Shown: positions 24,978 through 34,541, counted from the first letter of the stretch. The stretch: DNA of 64,000 nucleotides from Candidatus Nanopelagicales bacterium (GCA_028687755.1 JAQTZL010000002.1:336459-400458), one strand, 5' to 3'. Program-made: numbers and translations. Notes: a model not told the origin generated them from the sequence alone.

Positions 24978-26967
24978 GGGCGAGTTCTTGGAGCAGGACA
25001 CCGTATTCCGGGTGGGCCGAGTCGTCTCGGTTGAGGGCCGGCAGGTTCGGGTCGCTGTCGACAAGCTCAAGAATAGTTCTCATCTGCTCTTCCAAGGTGG
25101 CATTGTCAGGAACGTCGCTGTTGGTAGCTACCTCAAGATCGTGAAGGGCTTCTCGGAACTCATCGGGAAGGTCGACGGTGAATTCGTCGCGGAGGATAGG
25201 GCAGCATCAGCGATCTATCGCCGCGGAGTGGACCCGATGTTGCGACAGCTCCAAGTGAGCCTGATCGGTTACATCGAAGGTGGGCGCTTCGAGCGCGGAA
25301 TTCGAGAGATGCCATTGCTCGACAATGAGTGCTTCATTCTCACGGAGGCCGAGTTCGGTCTTATCCACACCTTTGTTGAAGATTCCGACACGCCAATTGA
25401 GATCGGCACACTCGCGATGGAGCCCACGCAGGCGGTCTCCGTCGGGGTCAACGCAATCTTCGCAAGCCATATCGGGATATTCGGGAACACTGGTAGCGGG
25501 AAGTCCTACACGCTGGCGAAGATCTACCACGAGCTTTTCGTGCGGTACGCCGACCTGCGAGGTTTCCGGCAGCGCTCGCAATTCGTACTTATCGACTTCA
25601 ATGGCGAGTACCTCAATCGGGACGACTCCGACGGAGATCTTCGGTCCACGTCTGTCGTTACTGGGGAGGCCAACAAGCGCGAGTATGCCCTCAGTACCCG
25701 CTCGCAGTCAGGGCCGAGACTCCCGCTTCCGTCGAGTGCTGTGAGCGATCTAGCCTTCTGGACGGTCTTGCTCGATGCGACTGAGAAGACGCAGGCCCCG
25801 TTCCTCGGGCGAGTCCTTTCCAGTGACTACTGGGATCGCCGGATTGACGATCCTGCCGATCTGCTCACCGTCCTCGGCGACATGGTTCTGCGGGCCACGA
25901 AGAGCAGCGACACGACACTGGATCGCCAGACGGTTTTCAACCTCCTTTCAGAGGTTCAGACCTGCCTCGGGTCGTCGCCATCCCGGGAGTTGGCAGACCT
26001 GATCGACGAGTTCCAGCGCGATCTCCATTACAACGCCACGTACCGAAAGTTCTTCTGGGGATCCTGGAGCAACTCGCCGATCGATCCGGACCATTCGTCG
26101 TGGCCGAGCCTGACGAGGGACAAGGTCGCTGGGCTGTCCGTTGACTTCTCAACGATCGAGCCTGGCATTGATTTGATCCGATTCAAGATTGTTCTTCAGT
26201 ACTACAGCGACATCATCAGCGGATTCGCTAACCGTGAGCACCTCGGGCCACTGATCAAGCGCCTTGAAACCCGGGTCCCGGACATCAAGAAGCTCATCGT
26301 TGTTGACGACGACGAGAAGTACGAAGAGCCATTGATCGTCGTCTCGCTTCGAGACGTCAACCTATCGATGCGCAAGGTCATCCCGATGTTGCTTTGCAAG
26401 CACCTGTATGACCGGAAGAAGGAGACTGATCCGGCGAACCAGCGCCACCTCAACCTGATTATCGACGAGGCCCACAACATTCTGTCGCTGGAGTCGTCAC
26501 GCGAGAGCGAGGCGTGGCGGGACTACCGTCTGGAGACCTTCGAGGAGATCGTCAAAGAGGGACGAAAGTTCGGAGTCTTTCTCACGCTGGCGAGTCAGCG
26601 CCCTCACGACATCTCACCAACGATAATTTCGCAACTTCACAACTACTTCCTCCACCGGCTTGTGAACAACCTCGACGTCCAGGCGATCGAGAAGGCGGTT
26701 GCCTACCTAGACCGGGTTTCCTTCGAGCAGCTCCCGATCCTGCCAACGGGTGTCTGCATAGTCGCTGGCGTCTCGGCACAGATACCAGTGATCGTCAAGA
26801 TCAGCCACCTGCCGCCCCAGTCAGAGCCGAACAGTCGAACGATCTCGCTTACGTCGGAGTGGCTGAAGCCTCTCCCCGCGGAGGAGGGCAACGAAGACCT
26901 CAATGACGATGACATTGGGGGAACCAGCTCAGCATCCCCGTGGGACGACGATGAACCGCCCTTTTGA
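24970..26967 (+). CDS. HerA-like hexameric ATPase, partner of SIR2
   Basis: A 665-residue HerA/FtsK-superfamily ATPase. An N-terminal beta-barrel (HAS-barrel-like, VFRVGRVVSVEGRQVRVAVD) precedes Walker A IFGNTGSGKSYTLAK (about residue 173), FVLIDFNGEY, Walker B LNLIIDEAHNI (about 494) and the arginine-bearing segment VFLTLASQRPHDIS. The C terminus is acidic. The GTG at 24970 is preferred because AGGGG precedes it at the right distance; another GTG lies at 24946. HerA assemblies form the scaffold and switch for SIR2 NADase in known SIR2-HerA systems. It overlaps the next gene by 17 bp, which implies a third protein made in step with it. Confidence 0.88.
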   Translation: MFEGEFLEQDTVFRVGRVVSVEGRQVRVAVDKLKNSSHLLFQGGIVRNVAVGSYLKIVKGFSELIGKVDGEFVAEDRAASAIYRRGVDPMLRQLQVSLIGYIEGGRFERGIREMPLLDNECFILTEAEFGLIHTFVEDSDTPIEIGTLAMEPTQAVSVGVNAIFASHIGIFGNTGSGKSYTLAKIYHELFVRYADLRGFRQRSQFVLIDFNGEYLNRDDSDGDLRSTSVVTGEANKREYALSTRSQSGPRLPLPSSAVSDLAFWTVLLDATEKTQAPFLGRVLSSDYWDRRIDDPADLLTVLGDMVLRATKSSDTTLDRQTVFNLLSEVQTCLGSSPSRELADLIDEFQRDLHYNATYRKFFWGSWSNSPIDPDHSSWPSLTRDKVAGLSVDFSTIEPGIDLIRFKIVLQYYSDIISGFANREHLGPLIKRLETRVPDIKKLIVVDDDEKYEEPLIVVSLRDVNLSMRKVIPMLLCKHLYDRKKETDPANQRHLNLIIDEAHNILSLESSRESEAWRDYRLETFEEIVKEGRKFGVFLTLASQRPHDISPTIISQLHNYFLHRLVNNLDVQAIEKAVAYLDRVSFEQLPILPTGVCIVAGVSAQIPVIVKISHLPPQSEPNSRTISLTSEWLKPLPAEEGNEDLNDDDIGGTSSASPWDDDEPPF

Positions 26968-28234
26968 CGATGATCAAGCACGCCGCCGCCGCAGGGCGCT
27001 CTCAGGGATCGACGGCGCGGTGGCGAAGGCGCTCGGGCAGACCGACTTCGTAAAGTCCCTGGGCATTACCGACTGGGCCAAGAGGTACCCCGATCTTTTC
27101 GCCACTACATCGACGATTGCCAAGATCGCCGGATTGCAGTCGCAGTTCGCGGGACCGGAGAGTCCTTTCGCCAAGCTCGCGGCGGCGCAGGCGGGCTTGG
27201 CTGGTTCAACCAATGCCCTGGCCAAGATCGCCGAACAGGCGGCAGCGCTCGGCGCAAACAATGCCATTGCGAAGTTGGTGGAGCAGTCGAAGCTGACTGG
27301 GGCAGAGAGCGCGATTTCCAAGATTGCCGAGCAGTACAAGGGCCTCAGTGGTGTCAGCGAAATCGCCAAGGCGAATCAAGCAGCGCTCAACGCCGCGGGC
27401 ATGTCGAGTGCGATGGAGGCTGCTCTCGCCTCAACTCGTGCGATGCCAGAGATCAGGGCTCTAAGTGGCTACGAGTTCACGTTGCAGTACGCCGACCTCT
27501 TGAAGAACGCCACGGCCTTCACTAGCGCCTTCGAGCAGCACCGGGCTCGGATACTCGAGCTGACGAAGCACATCGGAAAGGTGGGCCTCTCGTTCCTGCC
27601 GCCGAACTGGCAGGAGGTCGGCTTTCCGGACAACCTCGAAGAATTACTTCTTGATGAGGGTCTCCCGCTCGCTTGGGTGCCACCGCAGGAGATCCTGCAG
27701 AAGTTGTTTGCCGCCAAGACAGCGGGGCAGCGTCGACAGATCATCAGCGCGAACAGGAAGCGGATCACTGAGGCGTGCATAACCGAGCTGGAGGCAATCA
27801 GATTCCGCGACAAGGCCCGGCAAGTGTGGGTTGATGATTTTGCCTTGGAGGCTGCCTACGCCCTTCGCGATGGGCGGTGGCGAGCCAGCCAAGCTCTCAG
27901 TGCGAACCTGCTCGATTCGGTGCTGAGCAACGCGATCGAGAAGTCGGCCCATGACGAAGTGAAGAACAACAGGAAGAAGATCGCCTGGGAGACCTACCCG
28001 GTGAAGCCGGCCCTCGTGCTCGGGGCCCTCTATGGGATTCACGCGCAGTACTTCCCGAGCAAAGGCGACCCCATTCCAACGAGGTTTTCTCGGCACGCTT
28101 CGGTCCACGGAGTGTCGATCCAGCAGTACAAGCAGGTCAACGCGGTGATCGCCCTTATGCACGTCGTAGGCCTGCTGCGCCTAGTTGAAGACGAGAGTCA
28201 CCCGGTTAAGGGGCGAAAGAAGCGCACGAAGTAG
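26951..28234 (+). CDS. Uncharacterised repeat protein with HEPN-like C terminus
   Basis: A 427-residue protein not matched to a named family. Residues 55-150 consist of six imperfect repeats of 16-17 residues with core (I/L/F)AK(I/L)AEQ...L.G, for example NALAKIAEQAAALGANN and AIAKLVEQSKLTGAES. They suggest a coiled or solenoid helical stalk. The middle is helical, and the C terminus contains RHASVHGVS (R381-x4-H386) followed by a tyrosine and an amphipathic helix. This resembles the RX4-6H active site of HEPN RNases (inference). ATG 26951 is chosen since it follows GGGA; the coding overlaps HerA by 17 bp. Being the last gene of the SIR2-HerA operon, it may be a sensor or a second effector. 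Confidence 0.75.
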   Translation: MNRPFDDDQARRRRRALSGIDGAVAKALGQTDFVKSLGITDWAKRYPDLFATTSTIAKIAGLQSQFAGPESPFAKLAAAQAGLAGSTNALAKIAEQAAALGANNAIAKLVEQSKLTGAESAISKIAEQYKGLSGVSEIAKANQAALNAAGMSSAMEAALASTRAMPEIRALSGYEFTLQYADLLKNATAFTSAFEQHRARILELTKHIGKVGLSFLPPNWQEVGFPDNLEELLLDEGLPLAWVPPQEILQKLFAAKTAGQRRQIISANRKRITEACITELEAIRFRDKARQVWVDDFALEAAYALRDGRWRASQALSANLLDSVLSNAIEKSAHDEVKNNRKKIAWETYPVKPALVLGALYGIHAQYFPSKGDPIPTRFSRHASVHGVSIQQYKQVNAVIALMHVVGLLRLVEDESHPVKGRKKRTK

Positions 28235-28461
28235 GACTTCGCTCTGGTGCAGATGGAGTACGACCTACACATTGAAGCTGTCCTGAGCCAGCGCGAACCG
28301 TACCGGGGCTTCCCAGATGGGAGTAAGCCAGCCACGATTTGTTCACAGGCCATTGAGGTGTCGATAGCGTCCCGCTGCCGCATTGAGTTTGCCCTGTTGC
28401 CGGGTGCGTCCCGGACAACTGCGGTGCACGGGGCGAATATGCCCAAAGAGGAGGATTCCCG

Positions 28462-29592
28462 ATGCGTGCCGACTATTCGTGGCTTCCTGACCACCAGCTA
28501 CATGTTGCTTACACGCTCGCTCACGCTGACTGGCTAATCGATCAGGCTGGCAACGTACTCATCAACTACCTGCGGCCTGGACCATTCGAGTTCGCGAACG
28601 TTCGAGATGGCGAAAGCGAGCACGTGAAAATCGCGTCCGTTGCACCCCTCCCGGAGGCGGTAGCGAGACTCGCCGCCGATGCCCTCAACCAACTTCGAGC
28701 AGCTCTCGAGCACACGGTATTTGCTGAGGTCGAATTCCGGCTTGGGCGCACGCTTAACAAGCGCGAAGCCAGGTCTATAGAGATGCCTGCATTCACTAAG
28801 CCGGACGCGTTCCTTCAGTGGATGACGCCTGTGCGGACGACGCTCCTAAGGACCCCGAACGACGGCGCATCGTTGACGCGAAGGATTGAGGCCTTGCAGC
28901 CCTTTCACCGTCAAGACTTCGATTGCCACCTACTTCGCGTCCTGACGGAGCACACGAACTCTGCGAAGCACAGAAGCCCGGCGGTTGCCGCGACGCTTGT
29001 GGGAATGGTGGTTCCTGACCGGGCACATCCCGAACTGAGTGTGCCCGCTGCGCCGGAGCGGGCGGCCGAAGTCGGCGATGTGATCGCAAGCGCTCCGGTC
29101 GGCGAGATCATTCCGCTGTCGGTCTGGCCGAAGGTCGCAATGCGTCGACCTCATGACGGCTCGTGGCACGTGCTGATGAACGAACTCGGCATGTTGGGCG
29201 AATGGGTTCGAAGCGTCGCGGTTCCACACCTGATCCTCGGATACTCGAGCGTAAATCCGCTGCCGCCTCAACTTGACACCATGATCGGACACAGGGACAA
29301 GCGCGCCGCGCTCGCGTCCGCCGGGCGCACGCCCGCTGCCACGCGATCGGCGAGACGGATCCAGGCGGAAAGTCTTCGTCCGGAATTGGTGGACATATTC
29401 GTGGAACTCTCGGTCCTGCCACGCGAAACCGTGAGCCAGTGGTTTGAGGCCATCAGCGATGACGACTTGCTTGGCATTCAGGATCGCATTTTCGTTGCAG
29501 CCAATCGGGGTCACGGGGGCAGGGCCCTAGCGGAAACTGTGCGAGATCTCAGTGCTAGCGCATCAGTCGAATATCCTGACATTTTCCAGTGA
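28462..29592 (+). CDS. Uncharacterised protein with HEPN-like features
   Basis: A 376-residue soluble protein of unknown function. LNQLRAALEHTVF (about residues 75-88) and LTEHTNSAKHRSPAV (about 160) recall a widespread family of actinobacterial proteins with N-LRSALDH and N..KHR motifs that is helical and HEPN-like. This is a resemblance only. The C-terminal half has no recognisable motif. The start is fixed by a strong GAGGAGG site eight bases upstream. It lies 227 bp after the SIR2-HerA operon and in the same direction, so it probably has its own promoter. Confidence 0.65.
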   Translation: MRADYSWLPDHQLHVAYTLAHADWLIDQAGNVLINYLRPGPFEFANVRDGESEHVKIASVAPLPEAVARLAADALNQLRAALEHTVFAEVEFRLGRTLNKREARSIEMPAFTKPDAFLQWMTPVRTTLLRTPNDGASLTRRIEALQPFHRQDFDCHLLRVLTEHTNSAKHRSPAVAATLVGMVVPDRAHPELSVPAAPERAAEVGDVIASAPVGEIIPLSVWPKVAMRRPHDGSWHVLMNELGMLGEWVRSVAVPHLILGYSSVNPLPPQLDTMIGHRDKRAALASAGRTPAATRSARRIQAESLRPELVDIFVELSVLPRETVSQWFEAISDDDLLGIQDRIFVAANRGHGGRALAETVRDLSASASVEYPDIFQ

Positions 29593-29975
29593 CCGCCGAT
29601 CTATCGCTGGGCCCCGACACGACAGGTCGCCGTCCGGCGACGTCACCGGATCGCATAGCCGAAGCCGATCCAGGCGACACTTTGAAGAGATTCGGTACCC
29701 AACGGATGCACAAACAGGGTGAAGCGAGAACAATCGCAATAGGCGCTCTCGGGAACTCCGCGAACGTCCTTCTGTGATCAGGCTGGCGACTAGAAGTGCA
29801 GGTCTGAATCTGCTTTGAGATCCATGTCAGGCCCCCATGCGACATTCTTGCCATGAGCGCATTCGAAGCAAAGAATTTGGCCCTAGCCATCGCCAACCTC
29901 TCTCAAGCATTCGTGGAGTTAGCGAAGTAACGAAGGCTGGCGTGCCATTTGTTGAGTCTGGGCAGAGGAGAAGCG
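29593..29975. other. Intergenic region with 57-bp repeat copy A
   Basis: It contains the first copy of a 57-bp repeat (29750-29806). A 25-codon ORF at 29853-29930 reads MSAFEAKNLALAIANLSQAF and may be a remnant. No other gene is seen. Confidence 0.5.
29750..29806 (+). repeat. 57-bp direct repeat, copy A
   Basis: Matches 33325-33381 at 52 of 57 positions by direct comparison. The similarity stops on both sides. The two copies bracket a 3.5-kb segment with three genes. Confidence 0.85.
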
Positions 29976-31534
29976 ATGGCACGTCGACAGGCTCGAGCCC
30001 GCACGACTCCGGGCGAGGCGGCTGCGGGGTATACGGAGTTGCTCGCCAACTACCGCCGGCAGCCCATCAAAACAGTGCTTGAGAGTTCAACGATCTCGTT
30101 TCAGGAGTACAGGCGCCGTGTTCGACGCTATCGGCCTTCGAATCTCTTGCCTGAGTTGGCTGCGCTCGCTACTTCGGGCGGCATCACGGGTACTCCGATC
30201 GTGGAGTCGGTCGGCGCACGATCTTGGGCGATAGCTATGGCTGCGCGCGAGTCAATTCTGTGGGGCAACGACTATCAGCGGGCCGATGTCACAAGTGACG
30301 CATTGCGTGAACTATTCAACGCGAGCAACAACATCTTCGAATTTGATCGGGAGCCGGATGACTCGGCGGCCGATGACGTTCTCGGGCTGCTTGTCCGGCT
30401 TGCGTACCAGCAGTTCGCTTCGCAGCAGTCGGAATTTCAAGAGGTCACACGTTCGCACTCGATGCTGGTAGAGGGCACATCCGAGATCGCATTGGAAGTC
30501 CTAACTGAGCAGTCGTGGACGGACATCCTTGGAGGGCCCCTCGGGCAGGTCGTCGGTGCGACGTTCTTCCTTCAGGCCGCCGCTCGCGCCGGTCGCGGCT
30601 GGATCGACCTTGACGAACTGGATCGCGAAGATCTGCGGCCTATCCTCGATCTTTGGCCTCGAGAAGTCATCGATCGCAGGGCGGCAGACCTCACCTCCAC
30701 CTTCGATGAGTTCAAGTCCGCATACCGATCAGTGCGTCTGCCTCCCGCGGGCTTTGAGCGATACGCGTACAACCCGCTGGTAAGGACGCCATTGATTCGC
30801 ATGCCTGATGGTCGGCTGCTCGCTCCCCAGCCAGACTTGATTCTCGCGACCGTCAGCACATCTGGCCTCTACTACGCAGGGGGCCGGGTCTACGGATTCG
30901 GAACCGCATTCACGAGCGACTTCGGCCGCCTTAACGAGAACTACGTCGGAAAGCAGCTTCGCGCTATCGACTCAGGCATTGCTGTGCATCCTGAGGTTGT
31001 GTATCGCGACCGCAAACAGGAACTGCGGAGTGTCGACTGGTTTCTGGATCTTCCGGGGGTTCTAGTGATGTTCGAGGCCAAGGCGGGACGGCTCGACGCG
31101 GTGGAGCGCGTGGCGGTGCAGGATTACCTTGAAAAGACTAGGGAGGTAGTCGGCAAGGCGATCCGCCAGTTGCAGCGATCGAGCGACGCAATTGATGCGG
31201 GGCGCCCCGAGTTCGCGCACCTACCCGCGGGCAAGCCCCGCATCGGCATAACCGTTACGGCCGAGCCGTACCACTTGGCCAACAGTCCCATGGTTCGAAG
31301 CCACCTTGACGCGGCACAATTCCCGACTTTGACAGTCTCGCTGCGCGAACTGGAACACTTCGCGGAGTCACGCCCGATGAACTTGAGCGCCAGCTCACAT
31401 TCATCGCCACCGATCCAGAGCGTTCCACTTGGGACTTGGAGAACGCGCTCGACTTCTCCAAGGCGTACAGGCGCAATCCGGTCCTTCAAGCTGCATGGGA
31501 TGCATACCCTCGCGCGAGTCGCGGCTCAGCCTGA
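29976..31534 (+). pseudogene. PD-(D/E)XK nuclease-like protein, frameshifted near the 3' end
   Basis: About 519 residues. The N-terminal 300 are helical and unrecognised. The C-terminal part has a restriction-endonuclease-like core: VHPEVVYRDRKQELRSVDWF followed by VLVMFEAKAG (about residues 340-370), supplying the acidic and lysine residues of a PD-(D/E)XK site. At 31373-31376 the frame breaks. The original frame goes on in unrelated, serine-rich sequence, while the frame one base over reads DELERQLTFIATDPERSTW and then NALDFSKAYRRNPVLQAAWD before its stop at 31532-31534. A one-base deletion at a CCC run is the simplest explanation. The ATG at 29976 has GAGGAG upstream. The catalytic core is intact, so activity may survive. 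Confidence 0.7.
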
Positions 31535-31814
31535 CAATCACTGTCCCGATGAGGCCGATTGGAACAGGCAACTCAGTCGCACGTGAGAGTTCAGGGCGAG
31601 TCGATATCGGACTTGGTATCCGATGCAGCGGACAGTTCTCTCATGGCTGCAGGCGCTATCTCACACAAGAGCAAGCAAATCTCACCAGATTCATAAGTCG
31701 GGATATTTCTAGGGCAAGCGCACGTGCCTTACACCGTCGTCGTGGCAGCTCCCGTCCGTACAACTCCTCGGAGCAAGGGCGGGTATCTTCTTGACAGGTG
31801 AAAGGAGCAGTCGC

Positions 31815-32420
31815 ATGTCGAAGTCAAGCTTCCTGCTTCCGCAAGTCACGAGGCAAACGTTTCATGTCACCCACTCGCTGAGGATGTTCTCGCAGTTGCC
31901 AGAGCAGTTTGAGCGGATGCGCTACCGCGGCGATCAGCCGTATCCAGGTCAGGACTTGATTCAGTCGGCGCTGCAAGAGTCGTGGCTAGTACACGCAAGG
32001 CTGCTAATTGAGTTTCTCGGAATCATCGGTAGACCAAACAGCCGTGACTTCAGTTCAGCGATGTTCGATTGGGAGTTGCCCGAGGGCGATTACCAAGACC
32101 TCAAGGATGTGTGGACGGACGCATCGCAGCACCTAGTGCATTTCAGCAAGAACCGCGAACCCGAAGACACCTGGGCAATTGCCCAAGGTCGCTATGACGT
32201 GGAACGAATGGCCACCGTCGGTGAACGTGTCCTTGCCTTGTTTGGTGCTTTCGTAGAGAGTCCGAACGAAGAACTGGACAAGGTGCGTGCGCAATACAGG
32301 CCAGAGGTGGAGCGAGCCAGTGCGCGCATAGCCGAGCTCGCGGACCTGAGAGAGAGCGCACGGCTTGACGCGGTCGCGCTTCAAGCGCGAATTACAGCTG
32401 GTCAGGCACCTGATCTCTGA
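31815..32420 (+). CDS. Uncharacterised helical protein
   Basis: A 201-residue soluble, almost wholly helical protein of unknown function. The pattern LQESWLVHARLLIEFLG and the later WTDASQHLVHFSKNR resemble a family of small helical bacterial proteins with E..L.H.R.L..FL and N/S..L.H.....R motifs, possibly HEPN-like; no catalytic claim can be made. AAAGGAG precedes the ATG at 31815. It lies between the nuclease-like gene and a membrane-anchored protein inside the 57-bp repeat bracket. Confidence 0.65.
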   Translation: MSKSSFLLPQVTRQTFHVTHSLRMFSQLPEQFERMRYRGDQPYPGQDLIQSALQESWLVHARLLIEFLGIIGRPNSRDFSSAMFDWELPEGDYQDLKDVWTDASQHLVHFSKNREPEDTWAIAQGRYDVERMATVGERVLALFGAFVESPNEELDKVRAQYRPEVERASARIAELADLRESARLDAVALQARITAGQAPDL

Positions 32421-32462
32421 TCGAGCAAGCATTGACTGCAAGTCCCTCACCCGGTAGGGGAA

Positions 32463-33179
32463 ATGCCTGCTGCGCGGCAGGATGTGCCTGTGACTCCCAT
32501 ACCTGTGGCAATTGTCGACCAACCATTTGACTGGGTGAGCCTCGTGGCCAGCGGTGCAACAACGATCGCAGCAGTCGTCATTGGTGGGTACATCACTTTG
32601 CGCGTCGCCAAGAGAGGTGAGAATTTCGCAATCACTCGCGAGCAACGTTCTATGTGGGACGGGTGGGCGGATGAATTGAATGACGTAGTCAATTTGGAAG
32701 TTATCGGCGCACTTGGGAAATGGGTGGCGCCGGCCGCAGAACTTTGGGATAACCTCCAAGAGCAACTCAAAACCCCGGATGCCACAGGACATGTTCCGAA
32801 GGAGATCGACGAGAGGCTGCAACAGGCCTGGCATGAGTTAGCCCGGATCTCAATTCGAATATCGGACTTGTGCGTGCGGCTGCTCTATCGGCCAGGAGCT
32901 CCTGCCAGTGACCTGAGCCCTCTCCATGCGGCAGTGAGCAGATGGGGTCAGGCGCGAGACGCACTAATTCTACTTGTAGAGATGAAAGACGGTCCAGACG
33001 AACGCACACGAGTGGTCAATCCTCCCGACCGCACCCAGATCAAGGCCGCAGCTGACGGCTTTATGTGGGCATCTCAGGCACTTACGCGCGCACTCACAGA
33101 CCTGTCGGCTTCACCTTTGGTGAGTAGCGCTCCCAATCCTCGTCCCGATGCAGCTGAAGTAGATCAGAGACAGAGTTGA
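32463..33179 (+). CDS. Membrane-anchored hypothetical protein
   Basis: A 238-residue protein with one N-terminal transmembrane helix (SLVASGATTIAAVVIGGYIT, about residues 26-45) and a basic stop-transfer sequence (VAKRGENF). A helical cytoplasmic domain follows, with tryptophans in RSMWDGWADELND and LQQAWHELARI. It is not recognised. Proteins with a short N-terminal anchor and a helical domain are frequent in defence islands, but no specific function is supported. It lies 42 bp after the preceding gene, so co-transcription is likely. The ATG start has no clear ribosome-binding site. Confidence 0.6.
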   Translation: MPAARQDVPVTPIPVAIVDQPFDWVSLVASGATTIAAVVIGGYITLRVAKRGENFAITREQRSMWDGWADELNDVVNLEVIGALGKWVAPAAELWDNLQEQLKTPDATGHVPKEIDERLQQAWHELARISIRISDLCVRLLYRPGAPASDLSPLHAAVSRWGQARDALILLVEMKDGPDERTRVVNPPDRTQIKAAADGFMWASQALTRALTDLSASPLVSSAPNPRPDAAEVDQRQS

Positions 33180-33642
33180 GCGGAAGTAGGCGACCGCAAT
33201 CTCAAGCAGACTAGATCCAGACATCAGTCGACATTGCTGGGACGTATCGGATTCCCTATCCGATACACGACCAGATTTCCTTACAAGCGCCTGCTCCATC
33301 TCACACGAAATTGGCCTCATCTCACGGGAATTCTGCGAACGTCCTTATGTGATCAGGCTCGGGACTAGAAGTGCAGGTCTGGTGTCTTGCAGAGGAGGGC
33401 GAGCAAGCTCGCCAGGTGCTTGGCCGCAACCGGTCATGCACTACCAACGGTGTTAAGGCCTCGGTACTCTGCACGTTGGCGTGAATCAGCCGCGCGGGCG
33501 ACTCAACGAGCGTCAATCAGACCGACAGCGTTCCCTCTCGAGTGGTCTACAGCGTCAGTTGTCCGGCTCCTCGTTGGGGCAAGTTCGGCGATCGCACGGG
33601 GTGGCGGGTGCACGGCCTGAGCCCGGATGTCACGCTAGCGTC
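33180..33642. other. Intergenic region with 57-bp repeat copy B
   Basis: It holds repeat copy B (33325-33381) and a 7-bp hairpin, GGCGAGC-AA-GCTCGCC (33398-33413), just after it. No convincing gene. The frame that leads into the next CDS is open here but has non-coding-like composition. Confidence 0.5.
33325..33381 (+). repeat. 57-bp direct repeat, copy B
   Basis: Second copy of the repeat at 29750-29806; five mismatches. Followed at once by a hairpin (33398-33413) not present at copy A. Confidence 0.85.
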
Positions 33643-34428
33643 GTGGATGCTCAAGAGACCGCTCTCCTGACGCAGATCGAGTCGACGTTCGCTCGTCTTG
33701 ATGACTGGCACAAGCGGGGTGAACAGCAAGTCGAAACCCCGCAGGCAGGTTCGGACCTTTTCGAGGACGACAAGTCATGGACTCATAATCCCATCAGTGA
33801 GATCGCGCGAGTGTCCCTTGCGCTCAGCGTCGATCACCTCGGGCTCGTTCGGGTGATGCTCGATGCAAGGCAGCTATTCCCGAGCGCCCCCTTCACAACC
33901 CTTCGCGGTGCGTTGGTCGGGGCAGCGCAAGCAGTATGGGTACTCGGGCCGCCAAATAGAGAGACGCGAATCTCTCGCGGGCTAGCCGTGATCGCAGAGG
34001 AGTACGCGCAACTCGCCAAGTTCTATAACGCAGTCGACGAGTTGGATCCACACACGATCCCCGCCGATCAGTGGTTGTGGCTCCGAAGCCGACGCACGGC
34101 GCTCGACGCGGTTAGAGGCCGGCACGCGCCGACAAAGCTTAATCAGACACAGATGATTGAAGAGTCGCTCGACATCGCGTTCCCTTCGGATGCAGAAAAG
34201 CGCAAGTCGGGCCGACTGCTATGGCGACAGATGAGCGCCGATGCCCATCTTCTCGGCTGGGCAGTCTCGCAAAGGACAAGCGTTCTCGTAGCTCCTGGGA
34301 AGCACGATCAGCTTGCTGTCCTCGCCGCGGCCGGATCTCTCCAACATCTGAGCGAACCGTTTCTCTGCGCGTTCGAACTTGCGAAGCGAGGTTGGTCCCT
34401 CTTCGACCAGCGGTGCGAGGCGGCCTGA
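33643..34428 (+). CDS. Uncharacterised soluble protein
   Basis: About 261 residues, no named family recognised. The conserved-looking blocks are ISEIARVSLALSVDHLGLVR, PFTTLRGALVGAAQAVWVL and RGLAVIAEEYAQLAKFYN; the protein is helical without membrane segments. The frame is open to 33481, but the first 50 codons there are Arg/Ser-rich and look non-coding. GTG 33643 (VDAQETALLTQIE) is therefore taken as start, without a good ribosome-binding site. It is the last + strand gene before the convergent 1212-residue nuclease-like gene. Confidence 0.6.
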   Translation: MDAQETALLTQIESTFARLDDWHKRGEQQVETPQAGSDLFEDDKSWTHNPISEIARVSLALSVDHLGLVRVMLDARQLFPSAPFTTLRGALVGAAQAVWVLGPPNRETRISRGLAVIAEEYAQLAKFYNAVDELDPHTIPADQWLWLRSRRTALDAVRGRHAPTKLNQTQMIEESLDIAFPSDAEKRKSGRLLWRQMSADAHLLGWAVSQRTSVLVAPGKHDQLAVLAAAGSLQHLSEPFLCAFELAKRGWSLFDQRCEAA

Positions 34429-34541
34429 CAACTACGCCCTCGACGGCTCCCTCGCCCGAGGCCGATTCAGCGGATCTCTAGTCGTTATTCCCGGCATAGC
34501 GAACACCGTCTGGCCCACGCTCGATCCCGCAACTGCAGGAA

